DNA of 64,000 nt from Zea mays (Eukaryota; Streptophyta; Magnoliopsida; Poales; Poaceae), in assembly GCF_902167145.1 (NCBI RefSeq), contig NC_050098.1, forward strand, positions 78,160,207-78,224,206, in the 5' to 3' direction. The translations under genes were made by a program, and so were the position numbers. The first letter of the stretch is position 1, and each line of letters starts with the position of its first letter. The notes under the pieces were generated by a model that was given only the letters and a program-made list of their open reading frames with translations, did no database searches and was not told the DNA's origin. Shown here one piece after another: positions 12,105 to 23,668 of this stretch.

Positions 12105-12118
12105 AAAAAGGGGGAGAT
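12105..12118 (+). other. Copia polypurine tract
   Basis: AAAAAGGGGGAGAT immediately before the 3-prime LTR; priming site for plus-strand DNA synthesis. Confidence 0.9.
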
Positions 12119-13335
12119 TGAAAGGGAAATAGGGTTAACATTTTCCTACAATTAATTTTGGTGGTTGAATGCCCAACACAAATATATGGACTAACTAATT
12201 TGCTCTAGAATACATGTTCTACAGGTGCATAAGGTTCAACACAAACCAATAAAAGATTCAAGTTAGGGACAAAATTTAAATGGAGCAAAAGGACTTGAGT
12301 GTGCTGTGGACTGGCGCATCGGACTGTCCGGTGTGCCACCGGACAGTGTCCGGTGCACTAGGCCCGAACAGGGTTGATCCAGCCACTCTCGGGGAAACGG
12401 AGGCGCGCTCCGCTATAATTCACCGGACTATCCGGTGTGCCATCAGACTGTCCGGTGAGCCAGTGGGTAACGGCTACCTGCGCGCAACGATCGACTCTGA
12501 CAGTGCTACAGTGTCGCGGCAGAAGTTAGAGCAGCAAGTCAAAGGGGCACCGGACTATCCGGTGCACTACCAGACTGTCCGGTGCCACAAGAAGACAAAG
12601 GCGCCAATGGTCAACTGCTCCAGAACCCTAACGGTTGGGTGACGTGGCGGTGCACCGGATAGCCTACAGTGCCTGTCTGTTGGCGCACCAGACTGTCTGG
12701 TGCGCCCATCGACAACAGCCTCCCCAACGGCTACTTTGGTGGTTGAGGGCTGTAAATACCCCCAACCACCACAACTCCAAGCATCCAAGATTTCTGAACG
12801 TCACATTCAATACAAGAGCTCCAGCATTCACTCCTAGACACAATTTAAAAGATCAAAGCCTCTCCAAGTCCCAAATTCACCTCAAATACTTAGTGACTTG
12901 TGAGAGAGTGATTTCATGCTCATTTGAGCTCTTGCTTCTTGGATTGTCTTTCTTCTTTCTCATTCTTGTTCTCAAGTGACTTGTAATCAAAGCAAAGAGA
13001 CACCTAAGAGTGTGGTGGTCCTTGCAGGGTCTTAGTGACCCGATTGATTAAGGGAAAGGCTCACTCGATCTAAGTGACCGTTTGAGAGAGGGAAAGGGTT
13101 GGAATAGACCCGGTCTTTGTGACCTCCTCAACAGGGGCTAGGTTCTTTGGTACCGCACCTTGGTAAAACAAATCACCATGTTCATCCGGTTGATTCTCCT
13201 TTGATTTGTTTTCGCCCTCTCTCCCAGACTTGATTTTAGTTCTAACGCTAACCCCGGCTTGTAGTGTGTGTTTAAAGATGTAAATTTCAGATTACGCCTA
13301 TTCACCCCCCCCCCCCCCCCTCTAGGCGACTTTCA
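12119..13335 (+). repeat. Copia 3-prime LTR
   Basis: 1217 bp counterpart of 4301-5485, with the same TGAAAGGG start and CTTTCA end. It keeps one extra palindromic unit near 12315 and a run of 16 C at 13305-13320. It has TGTAAATA in place of the TATA box at 12751. Numerous substitutions distinguish it from the 5-prime LTR, indicating an old insertion. Confidence 0.95.
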
Positions 13336-16300
13336 AAGCTGTTCGGCTGAGGGGTTTGGTTTGCCAAAAGCACTAGCTAACTAGGTCTAAAACAAGTTTT
13401 AGCTTTTCAAGTTCTAGAATAATAATTTAGACTAGATGAGCACCTAACTATCCATTCATGGTAGCAAGAAATTTAGTCAACCAACATCTTTTGTAAGTAA
13501 CCTCATTTCCACTTATTACCCAATGCAGTAGAATGGATCAAGTAGTCTCATTAGCTGCGAGAAGAAGACGATTCGAATCAAGTTTTAACCTTGCAAGGTA
13601 AACCTGAACACACGACATGTAGGAGCACTCCGTCCCCACACATATCAACCATCCCCATCGATCCCCCATCAACAGATCAGGGCTCACGGCCTTGGCATAC
13701 AATGCTCCATTGACCCTAGCCGCCACCGTGCAATGTCCACACTTGTACCCACCATAATCCGGCATGGGAGACTCCATCTCAGATCCAGTGAGGGGGAAAG
13801 TCTGCGGCCAGGTTCAATCAGGTACTAGGCTTACCGATTACCATATTTCTCGGCATGTGTTTAGTACGTTCAAACGCTTGACATAGGTATTCGCACGTTA
13901 ATCCTTATTCCAATTTTATCTTGTAGACAACGCATCCCCATGGATCTGTGTCCACATAACATCATCATTCTGTTATCAAAATGGATACAACCAATTCCTG
14001 ACATCGCGTGAGTGCTAGAAAAATCACTCGACTTCTACCGAGATCCTGATTTAGCATAGCAGCTACTCGACCTAACATACTAGTATCCATCTCAAAAGGA
14101 ATCCTGAGTTCATGCAACTAGGGTTTCAAGAAACTCCTACACTTAAGTGCACGATACAGGCCTATGAACATTAAGTGCAGTAAAATAGCATATAGATAAC
14201 AGTTATGCATAAAACCGGTGCTTGCCTAGAATCCAACACAAGTAGTGTTTTCTAGACACTCGCTTGGCGAGCATCTCCTATCTTGGTGCTTGTCTCATCT
14301 GTCCTTCTTCGTGTTGTCGACCGACTTTGCCTTGTGGTCGGCTCCATTTTACATCCTTCATTTCACACGATCAACATCTCTCGGTCCTAAATGAGATGCA
14401 GGATGTATATGTATGAATGTGATGAAATATATCACAAGACAATCCCAAAATAAACGGTAGAGAACTAAACACTAAATAGCGAGACATCGTGAACAACCAC
14501 ACACACTAGCGCTAGCTATCTACATTTCATTGGGCATGCGTAATCAATCATCACTGGAAAATAATGAACACTCCCTATAATTATCCATTGCAAACACGAC
14601 GTCATAAGTACAAGTATTAACCGTGTTCACTTTAATCATTCATTGGTTACTTTATAATTAAACTAGTTAAGTACACATAATTTGGCTATGGCGTCTATAT
14701 AGGCAACTTAGTTAAAAAAGAATGATCACTTAATTCGATTCTACAATCAATCATAATATTCTAATGCAAGCACACATCCAAGAAAACACACAAGAAGTGA
14801 TAGGCTAATTATACTACTTATCATACTAGTCTAATGCGATTGGTTATTTAGTAATATTAGATTAGGAGCGCAAGTATTAACTACTTTACAGTATTAACGT
14901 TGATCGAAGCTAATTCACTTACTAGACTTCAATAATTTAATTTACTACGACACTAGTTACTTATATATCTCCAATCATATAATCTACTAATATAGGGATC
15001 ATGAGATAACACTATCAATCATGCTCAAGCAAGACAAGAGAGTAGAGCAATCAACCACAATCAACAAGATTAGTACAGCAGCACAATATTTACTTGTTTC
15101 AGTCATAACTCACAAGATATTCATCCAAAAATAGAAAATTAGGACTTTATGGAAATCTTAAAAGGTGCTCTACAACTTTGGTATTTTTATCTCAACATGA
15201 TTCAACACTTAGCAAGGTCAAAAAATGCTAACACGACAATGCTATCCAGATTTGGACAGATTCAAAACTCTGAATTCAAAATTTCATAACTAGGGATTCA
15301 TGCACCCAAATCAGGTGCCCCCAGATTTTTTAGAAGGATAATAAAATTGCCAAAAAAACATTTATAGACATCTCAATGTGATTCAATACGCAATTAAGGA
15401 TAAAAGACACTAGGAGGCTTTGTTGTATAGATTTGGACAGATTCAGACTTCAGACTTCACACTTCAAACGCCTATAACTTAACCTTCATACCACAAAAAG
15501 AGTGATCCAAGACTTTTTGGAAATCTTAGCAAAAGCACTATCTAACTTCTATAATCCCCCAGAAGTGGTTCCAAGTTTAATCATTGCAAATAACACAGTA
15601 TTCGAAATCTGTTCAGAGAGTGGACAGAATACATCAACCATTTTATAAAATTCATAACTCTCAAACTATCAGGTTTATTGTCATGAAAATTTTAAAAACG
15701 TAAGATAAGGAAATTATCTACAACTTTCTTATAATTGACAAGGACTGATTCTAAACTGAACTTAAGCAAACAATGCGATCTCTAAAATCTGTACAGAAAT
15801 TGGACAGATTTAGTTATGGAACTTATGAAAAGCATAGCTTCTAAACGATCAGACTTATCGCTGTCCAATTTTAACACAAGCAAAATAATAAGGTTATCTA
15901 CAACTTTTCTAAATGACTTTTCTACAGAAAACATAATTTAGTTCATTAAACAAACAGCACGGCGAAAACAGTGCGTGCAACCCAAAACAGCAACTAATAA
16001 ATTTTAGCTGCTATTTACTTCAAGAATTGCCATGTTCTAGAGACTTGAATTACTCTAACACTTTACCATTTGTTAGAGTTTAAACAATCAAAGGAGGACC
16101 CATAAGTTGACTTACAAATTTTATCCAAGTCATTTCGTGCGCTAGAATTTCCACACACAATTAACAAACACATTCACCACAATAATCATACCCGGTATAT
16201 ATATATGTATATCGATGCGCTCTTTATCCAATAATTTGCATTTTAACTTGGACATCAAATGAACACTACTACTTTTCATCCATGACCATAGCCATGCGCA

Positions 16301-17054
16301 TTTAGACTACAACAAGCAAATCATCGTGACTACGAGCTTAACCCAAGCCATCTAACAAGACGGCTAACCAGAGCAACGACATAGCCCGCTATACAGCATA
16401 CTCATCGGCTTGCATATTATTGTCGCAATCCGAGACACAACATATATATAACAATCTTAACGCAATTGACTCCTACTTAACAGGAGTTGGCTAACACAAT
16501 ATAAAACTTAGCAAACCATTTTAGATATTGCGACTCAAAACATGGGTGGGAGCAGATTAATTAGCTTTTCTTAACCATTTCTCAACTTAAACCGGACAAC
16601 ACACGAGTCACATAAAACACCATATTTTGGGAGATCTAACATGAAGAGCATCAACACATGGCATAAAACTCCATAAGACTACATTTTGCTACTGAAGGAC
16701 CTAAAGCACTTATGTGCATATCTCATCGGATTGTTCTTTGATTTCAACAAGGACCGACTTATGAATGCTACTCGCTTCCAATAATTATTGTGCTGCGATA
16801 ACGCTCATATAAGACCTCTTATCGATCAACAAGTCATTTATTTATCCAATGGGCATGGAATGTAATGATTGATAAAGAGAAGCCTCGATCTGCCATTCAA
16901 CAAAAATCATGATAACACCAATAGCTACTATTAACTAACTGCTTGAAACACTAAACTTACTTCTCGCTTTGCCACTATACCACCCTTCAATCACATGAGC
17001 ATCATTCACACGATGTACAATAGCAACCTAAACGTCATGAGGGAGCCACGACTG

Positions 17055-17567
17055 CTAGAGCCCTGAGAGGCGCGGGCGCTGAGGACCGTGCTCCTGGGCG
17101 AGGTAGGCAGCGACTGTTGTCGTAGGGGAGAGCTTGGCCATGGCACCTGAGGAGCAGTGGCCATGGATCCGAGAGGAGAGGTAGAGGAAGCTGCGTCCAT
17201 GGATGGAGTAGAGAGCGTCGAGTGGAACTACAGGTCGCCCAGGGGAAATAGGGGCGCTCAGCTGGAGAGAGGAGCAGGGAGGTGGAGCTGCTGCTGGCGT
17301 CTTGGATAGAGGCAGGGGCGGCCTAGATGGGGGCCTCGTCCATGGATCGAAATGGGACCTGATGGGGGCGCAGCCATGGGGGAGGGGCACACCTACACCT
17401 TGTTGTCGCAGAGGAGAGGAGGTTGCAGGGAACCCGGGCGCCATGGCCAGTCGAGCCACCATGGATGAGGGGCAGAGAAAAGGCGCCGAGCAGATGGAGC
17501 AGGGGGGCGCGAGATCCGGCCATGGGATTCCACCCTTGCTGCTGGAGATAGAAGAAGGGGGCGCCAT
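17055..17567 (-). CDS. Hypothetical leader ORF in D-prime LTR (170 aa)
   Basis: Open frame on the sense strand of the LTR, reading MAPPSSISSSKGG at the N-terminus and rich in serine, proline and alanine. Its ATG (context CCCATGGCG) is the first ATG downstream of the TATA box at 17683-17690, about 115 nt away, so scanning ribosomes would meet it first. I recognise no domain. The GC-rich composition (low stop density) can produce such frames by chance, so coding status is doubtful. Confidence 0.3.
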   Translation of the reverse strand: MAPPSSISSSKGGIPWPDLAPPCSICSAPFLCPSSMVARLAMAPGFPATSSPLRQQGVGVPLPHGCAPIRSHFDPWTRPPSRPPLPLSKTPAAAPPPCSSLQLSAPISPGRPVVPLDALYSIHGRSFLYLSSRIHGHCSSGAMAKLSPTTTVAAYLAQEHGPQRPRLSGL

Positions 17568-17682
17568 GGGAAGAGCCTGCGCTAGCGTGCGTGAGTAGGA
17601 AGGAGGATGGCTTGGGGAGTGGTGGCTGAAAAATGATAGGGGTGGGAGTGAATAAAATCCAAGTGCAAGGGAGAAGCACTTC

Positions 17683-17690
17683 TATTTATA
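17683..17690 (-). promoter_or_regulatory. TATA box of D-prime LTR
   Basis: TATAAATA on the minus strand in the context CTCCTATAAATAGAAG, followed in the sense direction by a GC-rich leader. Good core-promoter candidate. Confidence 0.65.
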
Positions 17691-18416
17691 GGAGAAAAAT
17701 CTGGTTAGGGTTGTATAGGTTGCTTAGGATGGAAGCAAGAGAGTTGCTTCAAAGCTAAGCAAAGAATTTCTTCGACCAGACGAGAAAATAAAATGCCCCC
17801 ACGAAAAGATCGATGTGGAGAAATAAAGCGAGCTGGTGTTCGGTCGAACGAAAGATCAAAGAATTAGTCGGACCAAGATTTTGATTTCTCTGTCGCTCGG
17901 AAATAATTCCTTGCGCCCAAAGAGGAGTAAAATGAATTGAGACCGATTGGCTTCGGATTCTTCATCGAGATAAAGCGAGTCGGATTAATAAAAATCGTTG
18001 TCAAGGTTGGTTTTTCGAATTTAAATTGGACACAAAGATATTAATCTGTGTCGGATAAGAATTTATTAGAGACCGACACAAGGGAGCATTCCATTTGAGA
18101 GTATGGATCCGTATAAAATATTTGGACATCGATCGAAGTCTGAGGAATTGGACTCGGGCATAGATCAAATAACAGTCATCGAGAGTTCGAGTTGGACAGG
18201 ATTTGCGAGACGAGATTGACTTTCGAGAAACAAAAGTTTTAACATGCTCCAAATTTGGCATTTCTCGAGATCGAATAACTCCAAATTTGGTGAAACATTC
18301 ATGAGTAACTTGATAAATGGAGATAGACGTGATCAAGAGATAGAAATTTTCACTAAGTGTCCGAGCTTAGGACAAATCTCCCGACATAGCATGAAATAGA
18401 CATCTGGGGTGTCACA

Positions 18417-18509
18417 TTAAGGATATTTTGGAATGGAAACCACCTACCACAGTACATCAGGTTAGAAGCTTCCATGGACTAGCTGGTTATTACCGCAGGT
18501 TTATCCCAT
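18417..18509 (+). pseudogene. Gypsy reverse transcriptase fragment H, part 2
   Basis: Continues the RT interrupted at 3786: reads [29 protein letters not shown], the conserved end of the gypsy RT. It then breaks at a junction with LTR sequence near 18510. RNase H and integrase are absent, so a deletion or rearrangement joined mid-pol to the LTR. Confidence 0.85.
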
Positions 18510-20270
18510 ACTAGAAAACCAAATAACTAGATTCATAAGATTAATCCTTTACCACTAATCCTAAAGGAATACCTAACTAGGAAATCTTAGTGATTGGCTA
18601 GTACCGTGAAGGAAAGTTGTATTCAAGACGCAACTTACTATATTTCTATTGTGTAACTGCATATTCATGACATAGCATAAGCATTCAAGTACATGTATTA
18701 TCATGTATAGAACACGAGGAAGAAACCGTAGTAGAGGAAGAAGTTGTCTCCCAGACCAAGAATCCTCCAGTGGAAAACAACTTTTACTTCGACATCTGTG
18801 GTGTGGAAACAGAACCTCCTGCAACACAAGGCAAGCCAAGATGCATCATCCCTTTTCCTTGTTGTTTTAAAATCTTTATCACCTTATATGATGCATTAGG
18901 TGATAGGAATTGTGTGATAAATAGTTGATGCATTTCCTTCCATGGAAAATTGGTTACCATTCCTTGTTTGCCTGTTTTATTTAAACAAGTTTTCTAATGC
19001 TTAGTCTTGCTATAGAAAACAAAAGGTTTTGTTTTGAAAAGGTGATGCTTCACATGGGATGGGAATTTTTACAAAGAAAAGACTAATGATGGTGGATCCA
19101 TCACAGCGGTGATGGGTTCAACATCTGAAAAGAAGTAGCTCTGTCAGGTACCAAACTTTGGGTTTTAAATGATAAAGACGAGACCGGGTGGGTGACTTGC
19201 ACGAGAGGGGTGTCTCGGTGTAGTGTCTCCGTCTGAGTCGATTAAGGATTGAGCCAATGTAGGCTTGATGATCGAGGACCTTTTAACTGGCCACATGACT
19301 CATCATGGGTAAGTTTTGCCTCGGTCAGACCAATACCAGAAAGGCCACCACACAATGGGAGTGGAGAGATGGCGAGAGTAGTGTGTACCCTCCGTGGCAA
19401 GAGGCTGGACGGTGGAGTATCTGTACTCTCGGTTGGCATGAACCCATTCTGGTCTTGAGAAACCCGGGTACGAGTTGACATATGCAAGGGTTAAGTGCTA
19501 CATATATCGTGTGGTTGGAGATCCCCATCTAGGTATTAATCGATTCGGATCACCGTTACTTCTCGGACATGAAGACTTGGTCACTGCCCTACACGTAGCA
19601 ACAAGTGAACTGAAGGGGTGATAAAAAGATGGCTAGTATAGGCCACGTGCTTGATTTAAGAATAGAAAGCAATCTAGATGCAGGTAATTACTTAACTTGA
19701 TAAGTAAAATAAATTCTTAAGGATCCACTCATAGTAAGTTTTTTTGCAAAAAGAGTTTTTGAATTATGATAAGCTTTACCTTGATTCCCAAAGGCCAGCA
19801 TATCCTTAAGAGTCTTTTTCCTTTGACGGGTAAGACTTGCAAAAGTACACTCTGTACTCAAGGTTTTCTAACTCATATTGTTGTAGGTGATGAAACTACT
19901 AAGTTATGTTGTTTTTGTTCCAAGTTGGTTCCAAAACAGGAGGAGGAAAACTAAGACCTACCTGGGGAAGGTGTTTGGCCTTCCTATGATGTAATAATAA
20001 GTTTATGCACTCAATATCCGGTTATGTAATAATCAACTCTTTCTATATTTTACTTATGAATGTGAATTATGTTATTGTAATCCTTTCTGCTTACTCCGAT
20101 GGCGTGTAATGTTTGTGTTATGGGTTAAGCGCTCTTGGGAGATATGATGGAGATACAGGTAATCGGACCTGCCGAGCCATTGAGCGCACATGCATGACTG
20201 TCTGAGGTCCTCAGGACAAGGACATCTATGGGTGGGCCTAATACCTTGGGAGGTTCTGTGACATTAACAT
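18510..20270 (+). repeat. C-type gypsy LTR fragment (right end)
   Basis: Same family and orientation as 1450-3132, sharing the EEE..GKPR open segment, the TGATGATCGAGGACC region and the GACGGGTAAGACTTGC region. It ends GGAGGTTCTGTGACA at 20270. The left side is truncated at the junction with the RT fragment. It may be the 3-prime LTR of the element that supplied fragment H, or a separate insertion; the sequence does not decide. Confidence 0.75.
18711..18840 (+). other. Exon-like open segment in C-type LTR
   Basis: 130 nt, preceded by ATGTATAG. Open in the phase in which the G of AG is the first codon base. Acidic (EEETVVEEEVV), then NNFYFDICGVE and a terminal TQGKPR. The base pair after it is AT instead of GT. 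Homologous to 1531-1669. Confidence 0.5.
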
Positions 20271-21330
20271 AGATCCAAGTGCGAAAACGAAACATAGCTA
20301 AACACGGCCTTCACAGGCAGCCAACTGGGGGTTTGCCGCTAACACAAGCCTAGAACTCATCATACTCTTGGAACTCCTGGAAATCCTCCACCATGTCTTC
20401 GTCTTCTTCTCTTGAGGAGTGACTGCAATGTCGACAACCTAGGGGGGTTTGGTGTGAAAAGCAAGGGTGAGTACACATCAACATACTCAGTAGTTGTTCC
20501 ATTTGGCCGTAGTGGACTAGCTTTATGTGGGGTTAAGATCAAGCAGTTGCTTTTAGTTGGTCAGGTAATTATTACTAGTAGAGAGCCAGATTTTAGCATT
20601 AAACCCAAGTTATTAGCCCAAAAGTACTCCTTCCAAATGGAAATAATACCAGAAACCATAATCATAATCATAATCATCAAAACCATAATTATCCTCATCA
20701 TCATTTGTAACCATAGTATCTCTAATCAGTGTGTCTCTAATCAATGGAGCTCCCAAGGCCACTCATAACCGTGAGCACAACTAATATATCAGTTTCATAA
20801 CACTCTGTAGAGGTTGCACACTTTACCCACGAATTGTGATTCCTTTTTGACTCAGGCCGATCAAACTCTTAAACACTACCAAGATTAATAGGCAAGGTTT
20901 CACTATGTAGCCTTTACAAAGATTCCCTGAGGTTGTAGCCACCCGTTAGGTTCCTAAATGTACCACACTCCTCCCCTAGGGGCAAATGACCCTCGGCAGA
21001 GTGAGCCGCATACACCGAGCCCCATTGACGGCACAACAACGAAGCAAACTACACCTCAGTTCCTCTAATTATTTAGCTTAGGGCGTCCCATACCACCCTC
21101 ATTGTTGTACTATTTTCCCGGGAGAGGCACTCGAGAAACTGCTCGAGCCCCCTTAAATGTCACAATACCATCATCATAATCAAAAGTAAAGCTCGTATCA
21201 TAAATAATTTCATCATGTTCATTGATTAAAGTAAAGCGCTAGCATAGAGCTAAACCAAAATGATCCAACCCAAATAGGTGAACAAGGACAGGATAAACAG
21301 AATGCTAGTCAATCCTTAGGTATAAATTGT
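20271..21330 (-). repeat. Gypsy LTR E, fragment left of the CACTA element
   Basis: Non-coding LTR sequence in minus orientation. 20430-21180 matches the F-type LTR at 29430-29460 and 33190-33600 (shared blocks such as CACTCTG(T/C)AGAGGTTG). The left side is cut by the end of the C-type LTR. The first bases TTAAC may be that insertion's target duplication, but its partner is outside the window. Confidence 0.6.
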
Positions 21331-21655
21331 CACTACAGGAAACACATAAATTTTCGATGGCCAAAAACCCATGAAAATAAGCATAAACCGACGAAAACAG
21401 GCATGCCGACGAAAATAGCCGCCAAAAATATAAGCGACGAAAATGTGCAACTATTTTCGTCGGTACTGACGAAAATGACCTACTTTCGTCGGCTTCCCCA
21501 AGGACGACGAAAATAGGCTGGGTATTTTCGTCGGCCACGGTGGCCGACAAAAATAGGGAACTTTATTTTCGTCGGCCCCGGTGGCCCACGAAAATAGCTG
21601 GCTCGGCCTGCATGTATTTTTGTCGGCCTCCGTGCAGGCCGACGAAAATTCATGG
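21331..21655 (+). repeat. CACTA left terminus and subterminal repeats
   Basis: Terminal CACTACAGGAAACACATAAA followed by about ten copies of TTTTCGTCGGC or its complement GCCGACGAAAA. Many are arranged as facing pairs that could form hairpins. In the family these repeats are binding sites for the element's regulatory protein. Confidence 0.85.
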
Positions 21656-21843
21656 TACCCCCCAAAACAGATTTTTCTGTACCTTTTAATTCACAGCAAA
21701 ATACACATAATCCACAATCACATATACAATAAACAGTTTCAATACAGAATTCACAAACCACATCCACAAGCAATACCATAATTGTTTCAAACATAGTCCA
21801 TACATAGTCCATAACTGTTTCAAACATAGTTTCAATACCACAA

Positions 21844-23668
21844 TCACATCCATAATATAGTCCATACATAGTCCATAAACAAAATTACTGACGGCTCCTG
21901 CGGGCTGTGGGAGTTTTGGCCACTCCCTCCTCCGCCACCAGGAAGGTGGCCACTCCCTCCGGAACCATGGACGAGGTAGTCTTGGACGTTGACAGCACCC
22001 TCCGATCCCTGAGCATGTGACACTGAACCCTGCAATTCATCAATCATTCAAATAAGGCTGTGTTTTGCTATCCCTATACATATACATTGCTATGTTTGGT
22101 CACTATTTGCATAAAACTAAACATGGAATGTCACCTATGATCCATTGTGATGAGGAGGCTGTGTATGCATCCATGGGTAGTGTTGTGCTGGCCACCCCTG
22201 AGGTGTTGGCACCCACCCCGTCGGTGGCGGTGCCATCAACGCTTGAAATGGCTGAGAGCCTGGCAGTGGCTGGGAGACCGGTGGCACCCATCCTGGGGCT
22301 GGTTGTGATCCTTGGGGTGATGGAGCCGTCCTTGTGCCTGGAGGTGCCTGCGTCCACCCAACACCGGTCCACAGTGGCTGCGACGCTGGAGCTTGTCCTG
22401 GCCACTGTTCCCATCCTTGTGCCTGCGAGCCATTTTTGATAATAAAAAAGAGTTGCTATGGAATTGAAGTGTTCAGATAGTGTTACCTGGGGAGGGCGAA
22501 AAGCGGGCAAGTTCATATCAGGGCCGAGTCGAGTACTCATTTCCTGCAAATGGATGAAACGTTAGAATCGCAACATTATACTTTGAATTCAATGACATGT
22601 GATGAGATAGACGAATTGCCTGAAAATAGGAAGCCATATACTGCGTCAGCTGTCCGACCTGCTCCTCTGCTGCTCGAGCCTGCTGCTGTGCTGCTCGAGC
22701 CTGCTCCTGTGCTGCCCGAGTCTCCTCCTCCAGCTGAGCCTCTCGAGCAGACCTGGAGGAGCAAGAACTCACTGCCGAAGACGATGCCTTCCCTTGACCT
22801 ATTGTCCTGTTATACTCCACAACGCCGGTGCCAAAGGCAAACCTGCATGATACACATAGTTGAGCCATTAAGGGGACACATTCTTGTTAATGAAATTGTC
22901 GAATCAAACACAAACACCTCACCTGCCATGCTTTCTACCCCCACCACTATGGTACAACACCGAGGCATCTTAGTCTGAATGCATCCAATCGAAGTCAGGC
23001 CCATGGCGTTGAGTCATTTCCTCCCCATATGCATTCTGCAAAGAAAGTTAGAGTTGGAGTTAGACACAAAACATGCAATTTAATTCATAAATACAAACTT
23101 GTTTACCATTTTCTCCCTTGCCACCTCGTTGCATAGCACATCAGGGTTCGTCGGATCAGGGCCACGGTGACCACGGACGTAAACCTCCATAAAACTTGGA
23201 GCAACTCCACTTTTAGCTTCCTGCATGAAAAAGAAGAGTTAAACCATAGAATTTTCATAGATGTAACATACAAGTTTGATTTATATGCTTACCATGCGGC
23301 GTGCGGTACCAAGGTGTCCATCGGCGCCATACCTGTGCCCCGGTCCTTCAGTGTCACGGTTGGCACGGTGCTTCTGGGACTCTGCAATCCACTCAGGCGA
23401 CGCCCATCTCTTAGCCAACCACCTCCAGGCTTCCATGTCTTGCAAGCCAATCCACAACGCTCTCCAGGTACTGCTCCTCTGTGAGGTAGATCTCATTGGC
23501 CCCTTTTGATTTGCTCATGTTCTGCCCCTTTATCTTCTTGTAGTAGTAGTTGAAGGCCGCGATGCGAGCATTGTACATGGCATCCTTGATGACCTTATCA
23601 GCGCACTTCCGAAAGTGCCTCTTCACACGTGCCCACTGAGTCTGATCCTCCTCGATCTCATTCGGCAA
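21844..23668 (-). pseudogene. CACTA Transposase_24-type protein (broken, 5-prime truncated)
   Basis: Second CACTA gene, on the minus strand. Exons are visible: WARVKRHFRKCADKVIKDAMYN..IYLTEEQYL (23660-23410), WRWLAKRWASPEWIAESQ..GADGHLGTARRM (to about 23290), and EAKSGVAPSFMEVYVRGHRG (23225-23110, flanked by TGCAG and GTAAAC). Next come NAYGEEMTQRHGPDFDW (23040-22980), a coiled-coil-like EAQLEEETRAAQEQARAAQQQARAAEEQV region (22760-22640), a P/Q/W-rich region (22435-22150), and a glycine-rich end (HGSGGSGHLPGGGGGSG, 22040-21890). There is a premature TAA near 22976 and a frameshift near 23430. The N-terminus is missing because it is fused to the TNP2 remnant at about 23680. Confidence 0.8.

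Larger units (their letters stand above)
4301..13335 (+). mobile_element. Ty1/copia retrotransposon, Opie/Ji-like (SIRE lineage)
   Basis: Complete nested LTR retrotransposon of 9035 bp. Order: 5-prime LTR, primer-binding site, gag, protease, integrase, RT, RNase H, a roughly 0.9 kb non-coding 3-prime region, polypurine tract, 3-prime LTR. The perfect 5 bp duplication AAGCT (4296-4300 and 13336-13340) marks the ends; the uninterrupted sequence is visible at 35215-35240. The copia domain order (integrase before RT) and the palindromic LTR motifs point to the maize Opie/Ji group. Coding regions hold many stops and frameshifts, so it is inactive. By eye the LTRs differ at roughly 5 percent of sites. 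Confidence 0.93.
3787..18416 (-). mobile_element. Solo LTR D-prime (5.59 kb) split by a copia element
   Basis: On the minus strand this begins TGTGACACCCC at 18416 and ends CCACA at 3787 (TG..CA ends), with a perfect 5 bp target duplication TTAAG. Subtracting the nested copia (4301-13335) and its duplicated AAGCT leaves about 5590 bp. It contains no gag, pol, primer-binding site or second LTR copy, so it is a solo LTR left by recombination. It is related to the LTRs at 34712-43688 and 55813-60175: they share the TTATTCCAGCTTAAGTGCC-like end block and the CTGCGAGAAG(A/C)AGACGATTC block. It is unusually long for a plant LTR. Confidence 0.88.
13336..18416 (-). repeat. Solo LTR D-prime, main part
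   Basis: The 5-prime and middle portion of the D-prime LTR in minus orientation (starts TGTGACACCCC at 18416). It contains a U3 of about 0.7 kb, a TATA box at 17683-17690, a GC-rich leader (17030-17640), then a long AT-rich stretch (14200-16980). Next is the block shared with the Tekay-like LTRs (13440-13870, e.g. GGCATGGGAGACTCC). Bases 13336-13340 (AAGCT) are the copia target duplication. No protease, RT or integrase sequence is present. Confidence 0.85.

Noticed and set aside
17302..17598. Plus-strand 98-codon frame in D-prime leader
   Set aside because: Antisense to the LTR, overlaps the better-placed minus-strand frame, glycine/arginine-rich compositional product.
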